A DNA stretch of 34,001 bases, from the NCBI GenBank assembly GCA_011364925.1, contig RDOA01000041.1:1-34001 (forward strand). Direction: 5' to 3'. Below the pieces are notes generated by a model. That model was not told the origin of the DNA. It did no database searches and saw nothing but the letters and a program-made list of their open reading frames with translations. How positions within the stretch are numbered: the first letter of the stretch is position 1; each line of letters starts with the position of its first letter. Source of the stretch: Promethearchaeota archaeon. Lineage in GTDB: Archaea; Asgardarchaeota; Lokiarchaeia; Sigyniarchaeales; SOKP01. The position numbers were made by a program, and so were the translations under genes. Shown here in pieces: positions 15,321-24,805 of the stretch.

Positions 15321-17402
15321 TTGATTGAATCTGAGTCCATTCGACCTAAGAACGCCTTATTGATTAGCCCAAATTTGGGGCATCCCTTATTCTTAACCAT
15401 AGATAATGAGAATGACCCTCGTGAATTTGAAACAAAATTATTGTTTGTTAGCAATCTCGATTCCACAACAAGTTTTGAAGAATATATAAAAAAATTTATC
15501 AAATTAACTCCTATTCTTGAATACAAATGGAAACTATTAGAGCATTTTAAGAGAATAAGAAAAAAAAGTATTTGGAGTAGATTCAAAGCAATTTTTACAC
15601 GCCGAAAAAAAAAAATCCCAATTTCAGGTGAACTTATAGATTCTAAAGGGAAGAAATTTAAGATTGTTCCACCTGAAAAAATTAACAGATTAAAACCCAG
15701 AGCCTTTCGGGGGGATATAATTACACCTTTTGTGATGAATGTTGAAGTTGCAAACTTTTTTGAGATAGATGATCTAAGGTATGATAACTACTGTAATCCT
15801 CAAAACTATCTAATCAAGCACGAAATTTACGACAGTTTAAATAAATATTACACAGTAAGTATAAACTTTAAAATCTCTAATGAAATAATTGATTTCCTTA
15901 ATGAATTTAACTTTATTATGTTTGATGTTGAACTTGAACTCCCTAATAGAGATGTTTGGATCAACTATCATTCGCTTGTTCTTTCAAAAAGTGAATGGAA
16001 GAATTTCAAGTTTTTTCACGCAACTGATCTCCACTTAGCTGAACGCAATGATAGAATTTATGAGATTGTAAAAAAGTGGAAATCCTTAGTTAGAAGATCA
16101 GATGCGAGCGAAATTATTGCTCAAAGTGCGAAGGCGATATCATTTTTTCAGCGTTTATTGATGAGAAAACCTGAGGAAAAAGCTAAAACGATAAAACCCC
16201 TTCATAAGAGATACATCAATCCAAATAATAATTTTCGTAATTTTATTAAGCTAGCTAATAAGCAAATAATACAAAATGATTTAGATTTTATTATACTCAC
16301 GGGAGATCTTATAGATTTTTGCATCCTTTCTAATATAGATAAAGAAAAAAGAAAAAACGTAAATTTTGATTATGAATACAGTAATTGGCGGATTTTTAAA
16401 GAAATAGTTTTAAACTTACCTCAAAAGAGAAGAAGAGGGATGGTTTCTGGTGAAGAATTATTATGCCCCATATTTACAATTCCGGGAAACCACGATTTTC
16501 GACCATATCATTACGACCTTCGTTGGGGTAATTTATATAAGAAAATAGGATTAACAGGAGAAGAAGCAATCGCTTTAAACGATGAATTATTGGCAAATCC
16601 GATAAGCTCAATCACTAAAAGCTTTTTATCGTTAAAGGCTTATTTAAGAGAAATTAATGCATCTTTGGATTATTCACTGAGATTGGGGGAAATTAATTTT
16701 GTATTCTTAAATTCAGGTTCAGATTCTTTTAAAAAGATTATAGATTTTGTGAGTGGGCACCCTTCTGTTACTGGAGTTACGAACAAACAAATAAGATATT
16801 TGGAAAATATAGTTAATGCCGTAATAAAACCAGGAAATAATACTTTTCTTTCAATTCACGGTCCTCCGATCAATCCTAAAAAGAATATTAGTTCTTTTAA
16901 GCGATTTTCAGTATCAAGAGCGCCTCAAGAAATGTTTACATCAATAGAGCAGTATAAAGAATCTAATCTGGCGAAAGCGGGGATAACAGGCCCCTCAGCT
17001 CGAATCGATGATAAATTTGATGTTAGATACGGGAGTATTTCTTCAAACTGGGCGAAACTTCTTAAGTTTTGTCTTGATTTTTGTGTCCTTACACTTTCAG
17101 GACACACTCATCAATTAAAAGAGTTTCGATTAACTGCTCTACAGAATTCTTCGATAAATACTTCTAACAAACGACCTTATGTTTTAGAAAAGTTAGAAAC
17201 CCCCTCGGGGATTTTTTACGATATTTATTCTGAACAATATCAGACACAAACAGAGGTAGAACATAATGCTCCCTATGTCGTTCAAACTCCCGCGTTAGGT
17301 TTAGGAAGCTATTTTAAGCCAACTTTAGCGGGAGCTTTTCGAGAAATTATTATTAAAGAAAATAAGTTAAGTTCCTTTAAAATCAGGTATATTACCCGTT
17401 GA
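15321..17402 (+). CDS. Calcineurin-like metallophosphoesterase with long N-terminal extension
   Basis: The 693-residue protein contains a full metallophosphoesterase core: D236-x-H238 in HATDLHLAE, GDLID near 329, GNHD near 391, a histidine in SIHGPP and SGHTHQ near 595. These build a two-metal site for phosphomonoester or phosphodiester hydrolysis; the substrate is unknown. About 230 residues precede the core and contain lysine/arginine-rich stretches (FKRIRKKSIWSRFKAIFTRRKKK) that may bind nucleic acid or membrane lipids. I see no signal peptide or membrane helix. The TTG start at 15321 is preceded by an in-frame TGA at 15315, so it is the earliest possible. The segment just upstream is AT-rich and the gene is not in an obvious operon. 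Confidence 0.85.
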   Translation: MIESESIRPKNALLISPNLGHPLFLTIDNENDPREFETKLLFVSNLDSTTSFEEYIKKFIKLTPILEYKWKLLEHFKRIRKKSIWSRFKAIFTRRKKKIPISGELIDSKGKKFKIVPPEKINRLKPRAFRGDIITPFVMNVEVANFFEIDDLRYDNYCNPQNYLIKHEIYDSLNKYYTVSINFKISNEIIDFLNEFNFIMFDVELELPNRDVWINYHSLVLSKSEWKNFKFFHATDLHLAERNDRIYEIVKKWKSLVRRSDASEIIAQSAKAISFFQRLLMRKPEEKAKTIKPLHKRYINPNNNFRNFIKLANKQIIQNDLDFIILTGDLIDFCILSNIDKEKRKNVNFDYEYSNWRIFKEIVLNLPQKRRRGMVSGEELLCPIFTIPGNHDFRPYHYDLRWGNLYKKIGLTGEEAIALNDELLANPISSITKSFLSLKAYLREINASLDYSLRLGEINFVFLNSGSDSFKKIIDFVSGHPSVTGVTNKQIRYLENIVNAVIKPGNNTFLSIHGPPINPKKNISSFKRFSVSRAPQEMFTSIEQYKESNLAKAGITGPSARIDDKFDVRYGSISSNWAKLLKFCLDFCVLTLSGHTHQLKEFRLTALQNSSINTSNKRPYVLEKLETPSGIFYDIYSEQYQTQTEVEHNAPYVVQTPALGLGSYFKPTLAGAFREIIIKENKLSSFKIRYITR

Positions 17403-17422
17403 ATTAAAAGAAAAAGAGTAAA

Positions 17423-18913
17423 TTAGTCATCTAATCCAATTGGTCTTGATTTTTTGTGAATCGCCATTCCAAACACATCTTCCATTCCTTCAAGAACCAT
17501 TTCGGATAAAGTTGGATGACTGTGAATTGTTTCAACTACTTGATGAACTGTTAAATCGTTTTTCATAGCTAAGGCAACTTCAGCGATTAAATCGGGAGCT
17601 GCTGCTCCAATGCAAGAAGCTCCTAAAATTTTACTTGTTTTTTTGTCAGCTAATATAAAGATAAATCCACGTTCTTCTCCAAGACATTTCGCTTTTCCAA
17701 GGGCTGAATAAGGAAATCGCCCAAAAAGCACATCGTAACCCATATCCTTGGCTTGCTTTCTACGGAGTCCTACTGAACCGATACTTGGACTCGTAAAAAT
17801 CGAAGCTGGAATGACCCGATAATCAGTAGACCTTTCTTTTACTGGAAAGTTACCAATGCTAGCTAAAGCGTTGGAGACGGCAATAATTCCTTCGTGTCGT
17901 GCAACATGCGCTAACATTATACCACCAGTTACATCTCCAATTGCGTAAATCCCCTTTTCCGAAGTCTCTAAAGTTTTAGGATTGACTTTAATTGCACCCC
18001 GTTGGGTTTGTATATTAAAATTTTCTAATCCTAAATTACTAGATTCCTTTGCGCGACCAATTGATATTAAGCAATAATCTGCTTCGTAGTATATTTTATC
18101 AGCAGTCTTGATTTGGTCGCTGGGAACATCAGTTGAACAAACAGTCGCTTTTACACCTGAACCAGTATTTTCAATGGATAGTACGTTTTGAGAAACAAGA
18201 ATTTCAATCCCGAGTTCTTTAAATTTTTTCTCAAGTTCCTTAACCACCATAGGTTCTTCTGTCGCAATTGGTGAAGGTAGGTATTCTAATAGGGTTACCT
18301 TGCTTCCAAAATTAGCAAAAATGTTAGCAAATTCACACCCTGCAATTCCTGCCCCTATAATAAGTAAGTGTTTTGGAACGATTTTGAAATCGGGAGCTAG
18401 AATATCGTCGCTCGTCAAAATTCTATCGTGATCTATGTTAAATGACGGAATCAGGACAGGAATGGAACCCGTAGCAATAATGACTCTCTTAGCTTTGATG
18501 CTTTTACTATTTTCTCCTTCTATAGCGATCGTAAACCCATCGTTAGCATTACCATTTAAAAGTTTGCCATGTCCCATAAAAACATCGTTGTTCCACTCTT
18601 TTTCAAGAAAAGCAATTCCATCAGTTAACTCTTTTACGACTTTATTTTTTCTATCAACTGCTTTCGCAAAATCCAATTTCAAATCGCATATAATGCCATG
18701 ATCATCTGCTGTTTCTCTGAGTCTTTGTATAAGATCGGCTGACGCGAATAAAGATTTTGCGGGAATACATCCTACGTTTAAACACGTTCCTCCTAGTTTA
18801 TCTTTTTCAATTAAGGCAACTTTAGCACCATATTGTGCTGCTCTGATCGCAGATTGGTATCCTCCCGGTCCAGAGCCAATGATAACCAGATCATAGATTT
18901 TAGAATTTGACAT
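17423..18913 (-). CDS. lpdA: Dihydrolipoamide dehydrogenase
   Basis: The 496-residue flavoprotein disulfide oxidoreductase carries the FAD dinucleotide motif GSGPGG (residues 13-18), the redox disulfide C44-x4-C49 in GGTCLNVGCIPAKS, the NAD-binding IIGAGIAGCEFANIF, the second FAD motif YAIGDVTGGIMLAHVA, and the catalytic HSHPTLSEM near the C-terminus. It would reoxidise protein-bound dihydrolipoamide with NAD+. No lipoyl enzyme (E2, glycine cleavage H protein) lies in the window, so the partner is elsewhere. It is transcribed alone, divergently from glycerate kinase, with a TATA-like element at 18949-18956. Confidence 0.94.
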   Translation of the reverse strand: MSNSKIYDLVIIGSGPGGYQSAIRAAQYGAKVALIEKDKLGGTCLNVGCIPAKSLFASADLIQRLRETADDHGIICDLKLDFAKAVDRKNKVVKELTDGIAFLEKEWNNDVFMGHGKLLNGNANDGFTIAIEGENSKSIKAKRVIIATGSIPVLIPSFNIDHDRILTSDDILAPDFKIVPKHLLIIGAGIAGCEFANIFANFGSKVTLLEYLPSPIATEEPMVVKELEKKFKELGIEILVSQNVLSIENTGSGVKATVCSTDVPSDQIKTADKIYYEADYCLISIGRAKESSNLGLENFNIQTQRGAIKVNPKTLETSEKGIYAIGDVTGGIMLAHVARHEGIIAVSNALASIGNFPVKERSTDYRVIPASIFTSPSIGSVGLRRKQAKDMGYDVLFGRFPYSALGKAKCLGEERGFIFILADKKTSKILGASCIGAAAPDLIAEVALAMKNDLTVHQVVETIHSHPTLSEMVLEGMEDVFGMAIHKKSRPIGLDD

Positions 18914-18948
18914 CCTTTTATTGAGATCCTTGTTTATGATTAAATACT

Positions 18949-18956
18949 TATATAAA
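18949..18956 (-). promoter_or_regulatory. TATA-like element upstream of lpdA
   Basis: TTATATAA lies about 39 bases before the lpdA start, which would give a leader of roughly a dozen bases using normal archaeal spacing. Sequence and position only. Confidence 0.5.
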
Positions 18957-19019
18957 TGAGATAGATTCTACATACAATATTAATTTTAATTTATTATCCC
19001 AATTAAACCACCATTAAAT

Positions 19020-20450
19020 GTGTTTGTAAAAAATCTTTCGCGATTAACACCTAATAACATTAGGAAAGAATTGTTAGCATTAAGAAAAATTGGACTGAAT
19101 GCTTTAGAGATAGCACTTAATTCTGTTGAACCTAAAAAATTAATACAAAATTCAGTCAAAATTAGCGAAGAGAAACTTATAATTCAGAGCGATACATTCG
19201 ATCTTTTCTCCTTTAGAGAAATTTTAATCATAGGCGGGGGGAAAGCATCAGCACAAATGGCTCTGGCGCTCGAGGAACTTCTAAAAGAACATAATATACT
19301 TAATTATAAGGGCTTAATTAATGTATTAAGCAGTTTAAAATTCAACAATTATTCTCCTTTAAGTAAAATAAAAATGAATCCGGCTTCCCATCCAATACCA
19401 GATATTGGTGGGTTTAATGGAACAAAAATTATGTATAATTACATTGAACAAACTACTAAAGAAGATCTAATTATCTTTTTGTTATCTGGAGGGGGATCTG
19501 CTCTTTTACCGATGCCAAAACAAACCATATCCTTAAAAGATTTACAGACAACTAATTCTCTATTGATAGCTTCAGGAGCATCGATTCATGAAATTAATAT
19601 TGTCCGTAAGCATTTATCCGACTTAAAAGGTGGAAAATTAGCGAAGAAAGTATACGAAAGTAGCGGGGCTAAAGTAATAGCTTTAATTATTTCAGATGTG
19701 GTTGGTGATAAGCTAGAAACCATTGCGTCTGGACCTACAATTCCCGATGTAACCACTCCCAAAGATGCGTATGATGTTTTAAAAAAATATAAATTAGTAT
19801 CTAGGGTACCCTCTTCAGTTAAACAGCTGATTGAAACAGGAATGAATGATCCCTTGTTGAACAAGCCTTTAAACGATCCTAAGTATTTTGAAAACATTCG
19901 CAATTATTTAATTGGAAGCATTGAGTCAGCTGTCAAGGAAATCACTGATTATTTAAAGGAATTAGGCTTTCACACTGACTATTTTTCAAATAGTGTGATT
20001 GGTGAAGCTTCTAAATTTGGTGAAAATCTAAAAGCAATTATTTCGAATAGAATTTCTCAATTACCAAAATTGCCGAAAAGAAAGGTTGCGTTAATTGGAA
20101 CTGGTGAATTGACAGTAACAATTAAAGGGAATGGAATTGGGGGACGGAACCAAGAAATGTTGTTAAATTTTCTTAATAAAATAAAACACAAGCCTTTAGA
20201 TTTTATATTCTTAATCATTGGGGCAAACCTTGATGGAATTGAGGGAAATAGTAAAGCTATGGGAGCTTTAATAGATAATGTCGTTCTAACTCAAATAAAT
20301 GAAAAGGAAATTAAACTTGATAAGTATATCAGAAATAACGATTCAAATCGCTTTTTTAAAAAGGTAAATACTGAAATTATAACGGGCTCTACTGGTTTGA
20401 ATGTAAACGACTTAATTCTTATATTAATAGAACTTAATGGCAAAATCTAA
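19020..20450 (+). CDS. Glycerate 2-kinase (DUF4147/MOFRL family)
   Basis: This 476-residue protein matches the class II glycerate kinase family, which phosphorylates D-glycerate to 2-phosphoglycerate with ATP. The N-terminal DUF4147 part has GGGKASAQMALALEE, NPASHPIPD, FLLSGGGSALL and the NIVRKHLSDLKGGKLA and DVVGD segments. The C-terminal MOFRL domain has GTGELTVTIKGNGIGGRNQEML. The Lys of GGGKAS and the Arg of GGRNQE correspond to the catalytic residues discussed for the Thermotoga enzyme. The start is GTG 19020, which overlaps an out-of-frame ATG. Family members make 2-phosphoglycerate in nonphosphorylating Entner-Doudoroff or serine routes; which applies here is not shown. Confidence 0.9.
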   Translation: MFVKNLSRLTPNNIRKELLALRKIGLNALEIALNSVEPKKLIQNSVKISEEKLIIQSDTFDLFSFREILIIGGGKASAQMALALEELLKEHNILNYKGLINVLSSLKFNNYSPLSKIKMNPASHPIPDIGGFNGTKIMYNYIEQTTKEDLIIFLLSGGGSALLPMPKQTISLKDLQTTNSLLIASGASIHEINIVRKHLSDLKGGKLAKKVYESSGAKVIALIISDVVGDKLETIASGPTIPDVTTPKDAYDVLKKYKLVSRVPSSVKQLIETGMNDPLLNKPLNDPKYFENIRNYLIGSIESAVKEITDYLKELGFHTDYFSNSVIGEASKFGENLKAIISNRISQLPKLPKRKVALIGTGELTVTIKGNGIGGRNQEMLLNFLNKIKHKPLDFIFLIIGANLDGIEGNSKAMGALIDNVVLTQINEKEIKLDKYIRNNDSNRFFKKVNTEIITGSTGLNVNDLILILIELNGKI

Positions 20451-20494
20451 CCTAAGAAGAAATAAAGTTATAAATGAATACATCTAGATGATCA

Positions 20495-20662
20495 ATGACA
20501 AATATGAGTTCTAATCTTATTATCACATGCCCTGTATGTGGATATACTTTTAAAAACGATAATTTCGGGGTAAAGAAAGAGAAATTAATGTGTCCCATGT
20601 GTGGACATCAATTTAAAGACCCGAATATTCCACCTGACAGATTAGATGAATTTATAATTTGA
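20495..20662 (+). CDS. Small two-knuckle zinc ribbon protein
   Basis: A 55-codon gene with two zinc knuckles, TCPVCGYTF and MCPMCGHQF, about 20 residues apart, so the four cysteines would bind one zinc. Two in-frame starts exist, ATG 20495 and ATG 20504, right after an in-frame TGA. The tail DPNIPPDRLDEFII is acidic and short. Zinc ribbons of this size in archaea often serve in transcription or nucleic acid contacts, but function is not known. It follows glycerate kinase by 44 bases. Confidence 0.72.
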   Translation: MTNMSSNLIITCPVCGYTFKNDNFGVKKEKLMCPMCGHQFKDPNIPPDRLDEFII

Positions 20663-20696
20663 CTTTTGAACACACAAAATAATGTCGGTTTATTTT

Positions 20697-20722
20697 ATAG
20701 TTAAAAAATCTTTTTTAACTAT
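20697..20722. promoter_or_regulatory. 26-bp perfect inverted repeat
   Basis: The arms ATAGTTAAAAAA and TTTTTTAACTAT are exact reverse complements with only TC between. It lies 34 bases after the zinc ribbon stop and 75 before the next start. There is no T-run after it, so an operator is as likely as a terminator. Confidence 0.6.
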
Positions 20723-20797
20723 CGCGAGTATATCTATTATTAATCCATAGATATTAATGGATGTTTACGAAAATGTATAAAAACATGGTATACTATT

Positions 20798-22978
20798 ATG
20801 GCACGAAAGAAAGATAAAAAGCCACGAGAAGAATCTAGACCAAGTTATGGTTGGGCACCTGAAGAAGCGGCTGAGGAAAAACTAGCTGAAGGTCTTAAAA
20901 GATCCGATTTAGACGAGCGCAAAGTGACACTCGTTGATCGAGACATAAGTACCCCGGTAATTGAAACATACGATGCAGAAACGGGTGAATTAGAAGGATC
21001 GATATTACTTAAAGATGGAAATCGCGAAGGCTTAACTGGGTTAGTGAAAATTATTGAAAATGTTGATGTAGAGTTAGATCACGACTCTAATATTGAGTCA
21101 ATTAATTTTAGGGGGAAATTAAATGTAGAAAATCCCTCTACTAAAGATAGGCTTTGGGATATCGATTTATCACTAAAGAATATCGGTAGTACTAATCTCA
21201 AATCGAAAGATATCAAGATCAGAGAGCTCGGAACTGATACCAAAACCAATACATATTCTGAAAATTTCGTAATCAAAGAAGAAATAAAAAACTTGCTTTT
21301 AATTCAAGAATATGTTAACACACTTCCCGATGCTGATAGAATATTAAATATTAGAGATATTGAAACCAATTTAATGTTAGCTAAAGAAAAAACAAGTAAG
21401 GCTGGGGCTAATGTTAAAGAAAGGGTTACTCCCGTCGAAGAGGAGGAAGAAGAAGAGGAGGAAGAAGAGGAAGACGAGGAGGAAGACGAGGAGGACGATG
21501 ATTCAATGGATGATGGAGGTACCGCATCAGATGAGTATTCCCTGCAATCTTTTGGGATTTCTATTGATAAAGCGAATACAGTTACATTTGCAATTGCAAT
21601 GAGAAGCTTATTCGAGAAACCAATTAAAAACGTAAAGGTAGTAAAAAACATACCCGGTGATTTTAGCAATCCTACTATTAGAGATACTACAGTTGGAAAA
21701 GCAGGAGTCGAAGGGAAGAAAGTGGTATGGACAATTGAGAAATTGGCGCCAAAACAAACTGTAATATTAAAGTTTACATGTACAATAACGGTTACTGACA
21801 TAACGAAGAGGAAAACGGGTACTATAGATGTAACGTACGAAGCAGCATCTTCTTTTGCAGAGGGATTGGATATCGATAAATACGACGCTTATACAAGGAA
21901 TAAATTCTTTGTTGATACCGTGGAAAGAGACGAAGAACCCGGCGTATGGGATTGTAAGCTTGTTTTTGAAAATCCATCTGAATTTATTATCCAATTATTT
22001 AACGCAGATGTGTATGCAGCGGAAAATGAGTCCCTCAAATTTGTTGATATCGACCCAAGAGATGTTCCACTTTTACCTGCCGGCGCTCAATGGCATTCTA
22101 ATAAATGGAAATATGAATCCGAAGAATATCCTGCTTTTAGAAAAAAGCTTGAATTCAGAGTCATGCCAGATTTCCAAACTACCGTATTCGGAACCGCAGC
22201 AATATCAGATGTAATTCTAGAAATTGCTAGTATAACTGGTGATATGGAATACGATATTGATCAAGTTCCAACTTACAAAGAAAAGGATGTTATTGCTACA
22301 CTAAAAATGGTTAACAATGGCTCAGCTCCGTTGAACGAGGTTTCTGTTGTTCAACAATTCTTCACTAACGAATACCAACCTCCTAAAGCAGGCGAAATAA
22401 AGCTGCTATGGGATGGGAGCGAAGTAGATTTAGATTCAAGCTCAGTTAAATTCGATGGAAGCGTTTTTAAGATCTCACTTAAAGATCTTAGAAACTCTAG
22501 TACTGGAATGTTCTTGCCAGAATCTGCTTTAGAATTCCAATATCCAATCCATTGTGTTAACCCAGCTCAAGATTCTAAATTCGAATCAGAAATCATTTAC
22601 TTCACAAATACTTTCCCAGTATCGCAAGAGTTAGAGTTTAGACCGGAAGTTCCTGTAATAGAAGCTCTACACCTAAGGAGACGATTCAGAATTGGAAAAG
22701 AGGTCTTACCAGTTGGTTCTTTAGGGAATTACCAGATAATCTTGACTGTAGAGAATATAGGATCTGCTCCGCTTCAGAAATTAACTCTTCTAGATAAAGT
22801 CCCTGATAGTTTTGAGTATGGAGAGTATTCAAAGAAACCAGAGATAACTGACGAAGTAGGAGAAGACACATTGAAATGGACTATTGATAAGTTAGAAGCA
22901 GGAGAAATGATTGAAATATCTTATAAAATTAGTGGTACAGGTGCTTACAGTCCAAGTGAAGCACAACTTGGTCTATAA
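20798..22978 (+). CDS. Large cytosolic acidic protein with DUF11-like beta-sandwich repeats
   Basis: This 726-residue protein has no signal peptide or membrane helix. It opens with a charged region (MARKKDKKPREESRP), and residues about 214-240 are an almost pure Glu/Asp tract. Several repeats resemble DUF11/CARDB-type beta sandwiches: AIAMRSLFEKPIKNVKVVKN followed by GKKVVWTIEKLAPKQTVILKF, and near the C-terminus LTVENIGSAPLQKLTLLDKV followed by DTLKWTIDKLEAGEMIEISYKI. At least four such units can be traced from residue 60 onward. DUF11-like repeats usually occur on secreted or surface proteins, so their presence in a protein with no export signal is unusual. I do not know its function. It precedes the propeller gene on the same strand, with a T-run between. 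Confidence 0.75.
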   Translation: MARKKDKKPREESRPSYGWAPEEAAEEKLAEGLKRSDLDERKVTLVDRDISTPVIETYDAETGELEGSILLKDGNREGLTGLVKIIENVDVELDHDSNIESINFRGKLNVENPSTKDRLWDIDLSLKNIGSTNLKSKDIKIRELGTDTKTNTYSENFVIKEEIKNLLLIQEYVNTLPDADRILNIRDIETNLMLAKEKTSKAGANVKERVTPVEEEEEEEEEEEEDEEEDEEDDDSMDDGGTASDEYSLQSFGISIDKANTVTFAIAMRSLFEKPIKNVKVVKNIPGDFSNPTIRDTTVGKAGVEGKKVVWTIEKLAPKQTVILKFTCTITVTDITKRKTGTIDVTYEAASSFAEGLDIDKYDAYTRNKFFVDTVERDEEPGVWDCKLVFENPSEFIIQLFNADVYAAENESLKFVDIDPRDVPLLPAGAQWHSNKWKYESEEYPAFRKKLEFRVMPDFQTTVFGTAAISDVILEIASITGDMEYDIDQVPTYKEKDVIATLKMVNNGSAPLNEVSVVQQFFTNEYQPPKAGEIKLLWDGSEVDLDSSSVKFDGSVFKISLKDLRNSSTGMFLPESALEFQYPIHCVNPAQDSKFESEIIYFTNTFPVSQELEFRPEVPVIEALHLRRRFRIGKEVLPVGSLGNYQIILTVENIGSAPLQKLTLLDKVPDSFEYGEYSKKPEITDEVGEDTLKWTIDKLEAGEMIEISYKISGTGAYSPSEAQLGL

Positions 22979-22996
22979 ATTTTAAACCAAAACTTA

Positions 22997-23004
22997 TTTT
23001 TTTT
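22997..23004 (+). terminator. Oligo-T tract after the acidic repeat protein gene
   Basis: Eight consecutive T begin 18 bases after the stop codon, inside a longer T/A-rich stretch. This fits an archaeal oligo-T terminator, so the next gene probably has its own promoter. Confidence 0.5.
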
Positions 23005-23106
23005 AATATTATTTTATATTATCATAAACGTTTAATAGGTTGCAAGAGCTAAATGTAGTTTTTGTGAAGTAAATTCGTAAACTCTTATAATAAAGGGGAA
23101 AAATTA

Positions 23107-24798
23107 ATGTCAACGCTTAAAAAACATTTCAATGTGAACTGGATGTTTGAATGCCCAGATGCAATTTTAACTTGTTCAACATTAAAGTGTGGAGATAAAA
23201 CATATATTGTATTTGGGGGTCATGATAAGACTTTATATTTAATGAACGAAGAATTAAACATCATTGATAGCGTAACTTTTGATGGATGGGTTAGAACAAC
23301 ACATGCAGTTGATATCACAAATGATGGTTGCGAGGAGATACTTGTAGGCGCTGGAGATGGAAATTTTTTGGTAGTTAAGCTGGTGAAAGGGATAGAAAAG
23401 TTAGCAGGTATCATGAACTATAAATCCAAGGGAAAAGTGTTATCTGTTATTGCTGGAGATTTTACAAGAGATGAAAATGTTGAATTAATTTATGGAAGCG
23501 AAGACAAGACATTAAAGATTTTTGAAAATATTGATTCAAAAGAACCAAAATTCACTCTTTATTACGATTCGTGGGTAACTGCTTGTACTTTAGGTTACTT
23601 AAAGTTACCCGAGGTTGAAGTACCTATATATGGTTTATTGGCTGGGACTAAAAATGGGATGCTCCAACTAATAGAATTTAAAGAAAAGAGACCAGATATT
23701 GTATGGCAAAAAGAATTGGGGTCGCAAATAAATACCATCCAAATTGGTGATGTTTCTAATGATGGATATCACGAGATTGTGGTTGGAACTGATGATTCAT
23801 TTGTTAGAATTTTTAATAGCAGCGGTGAAGAACTAAAAGCAATAAAAATTGAAGATAGTCGTCCCATTTCTTTAAAAATTATTGATATTGATGGTGACAA
23901 CGCGAAAGAAATTATTGTTGGATGTGCTAATGGAACGCTGAACATCTACCATAATCCTAATATAGATTCATTAGATATTAAGTTAAAATGGAAGACTTCT
24001 GCTTCAAATTCAATTAAAATCGTCTCATCAATAATTAATCCGGAGGATGGTAAAACAAATATTTTGTTTGGAGGATATGATCGAAGTATTCGGTGTATAA
24101 GCGATCTTGATTGCGGTGAAACCCCTCAATTAGATGTTCCCAATAACATGACGATTCCAGAACCTCAGCCCACAACCGTAGAAGCGACTCCCGGAAAATC
24201 TATTGTATTCGAAACAGTGCCAACTAACATTAGAGAATATATATTTAAGTATTTAATAGATAATAGAATTATTGAGGGGATTGGAGCAGAATTAGAAAAA
24301 AGAGGATACCTCACCGATAGCGTTGTTGAAGAATTTCAAAGAATGATCTCAGAAAAAGCTGATGCTTATAATAAAATCACGTATTCTGTCTGGTCACTCT
24401 CAGAAGAACAAATTGGCGAAGGTGGTACCGTCGCAACACCTCCTAAAGTTCCTGCGAAGAAAAGTAAGAAAATAAAACCAGTGGTTATAGAACAAGAAGT
24501 ACCTTCTCAAAAGGGCGAAACTTTGATTGAAGCTTTTAAAACACTTCCTGAGAAAGGAAAAGAGATTGAACAAAAATCAGTTGCCGACACAGCAGCAGAA
24601 GTAAACATCAAAACAATTATCATCACTCATTTAGAAAGATTTAAACTAGTACCCACCAAAAATCAATTGATCGAGGATATTGCCATGTTGGGATATAATA
24701 AAGATATGGTGGAACAACAAATTGACAAGTTGCGGATGGAAGGTGTTCTAATTTACTCTCGTACAGATCCAAAGGGTTGGAGTTTAGGAGATTATTAA
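23107..24798 (+). CDS. Cytosolic beta-propeller protein with C-terminal winged-helix-like domain
   Basis: Residues 1 to about 335 form six or seven propeller blades. The blades carry FG-GAP/integrin-like or WD-like motifs: DITNDGCEEILVGAGDGNF, DVSNDGYHEIVVGTDDSFV, DIDGDNAKEIIVGCANGTL and ILFGGYDRSIRC. The D-x-(N/D)-x-D-like loops could bind calcium. A helical segment (about 372-440), a Lys/Pro-rich linker and a C-terminal winged-helix-like domain (about 500-563: IITHLERFKLVPTKNQLIED, then MVEQQIDKLRMEGVLIYSR and GW) follow. There is no signal peptide, so it is cytosolic, unlike typical FG-GAP proteins. A scaffold or DNA- or protein-binding platform is a reasonable guess. GGGGAA upstream may act as ribosome binding site. 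Confidence 0.78.
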   Translation: MSTLKKHFNVNWMFECPDAILTCSTLKCGDKTYIVFGGHDKTLYLMNEELNIIDSVTFDGWVRTTHAVDITNDGCEEILVGAGDGNFLVVKLVKGIEKLAGIMNYKSKGKVLSVIAGDFTRDENVELIYGSEDKTLKIFENIDSKEPKFTLYYDSWVTACTLGYLKLPEVEVPIYGLLAGTKNGMLQLIEFKEKRPDIVWQKELGSQINTIQIGDVSNDGYHEIVVGTDDSFVRIFNSSGEELKAIKIEDSRPISLKIIDIDGDNAKEIIVGCANGTLNIYHNPNIDSLDIKLKWKTSASNSIKIVSSIINPEDGKTNILFGGYDRSIRCISDLDCGETPQLDVPNNMTIPEPQPTTVEATPGKSIVFETVPTNIREYIFKYLIDNRIIEGIGAELEKRGYLTDSVVEEFQRMISEKADAYNKITYSVWSLSEEQIGEGGTVATPPKVPAKKSKKIKPVVIEQEVPSQKGETLIEAFKTLPEKGKEIEQKSVADTAAEVNIKTIIITHLERFKLVPTKNQLIEDIAMLGYNKDMVEQQIDKLRMEGVLIYSRTDPKGWSLGDY

Positions 24799-24805
24799 CT
24801 GGCTT

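Noticed and set aside
21304-21801. 165-codon minus-strand open frame with a long serine run
   Set aside because: The serine run is just the reverse reading of the Glu/Asp codons of the acidic protein on the plus strand; no family features.
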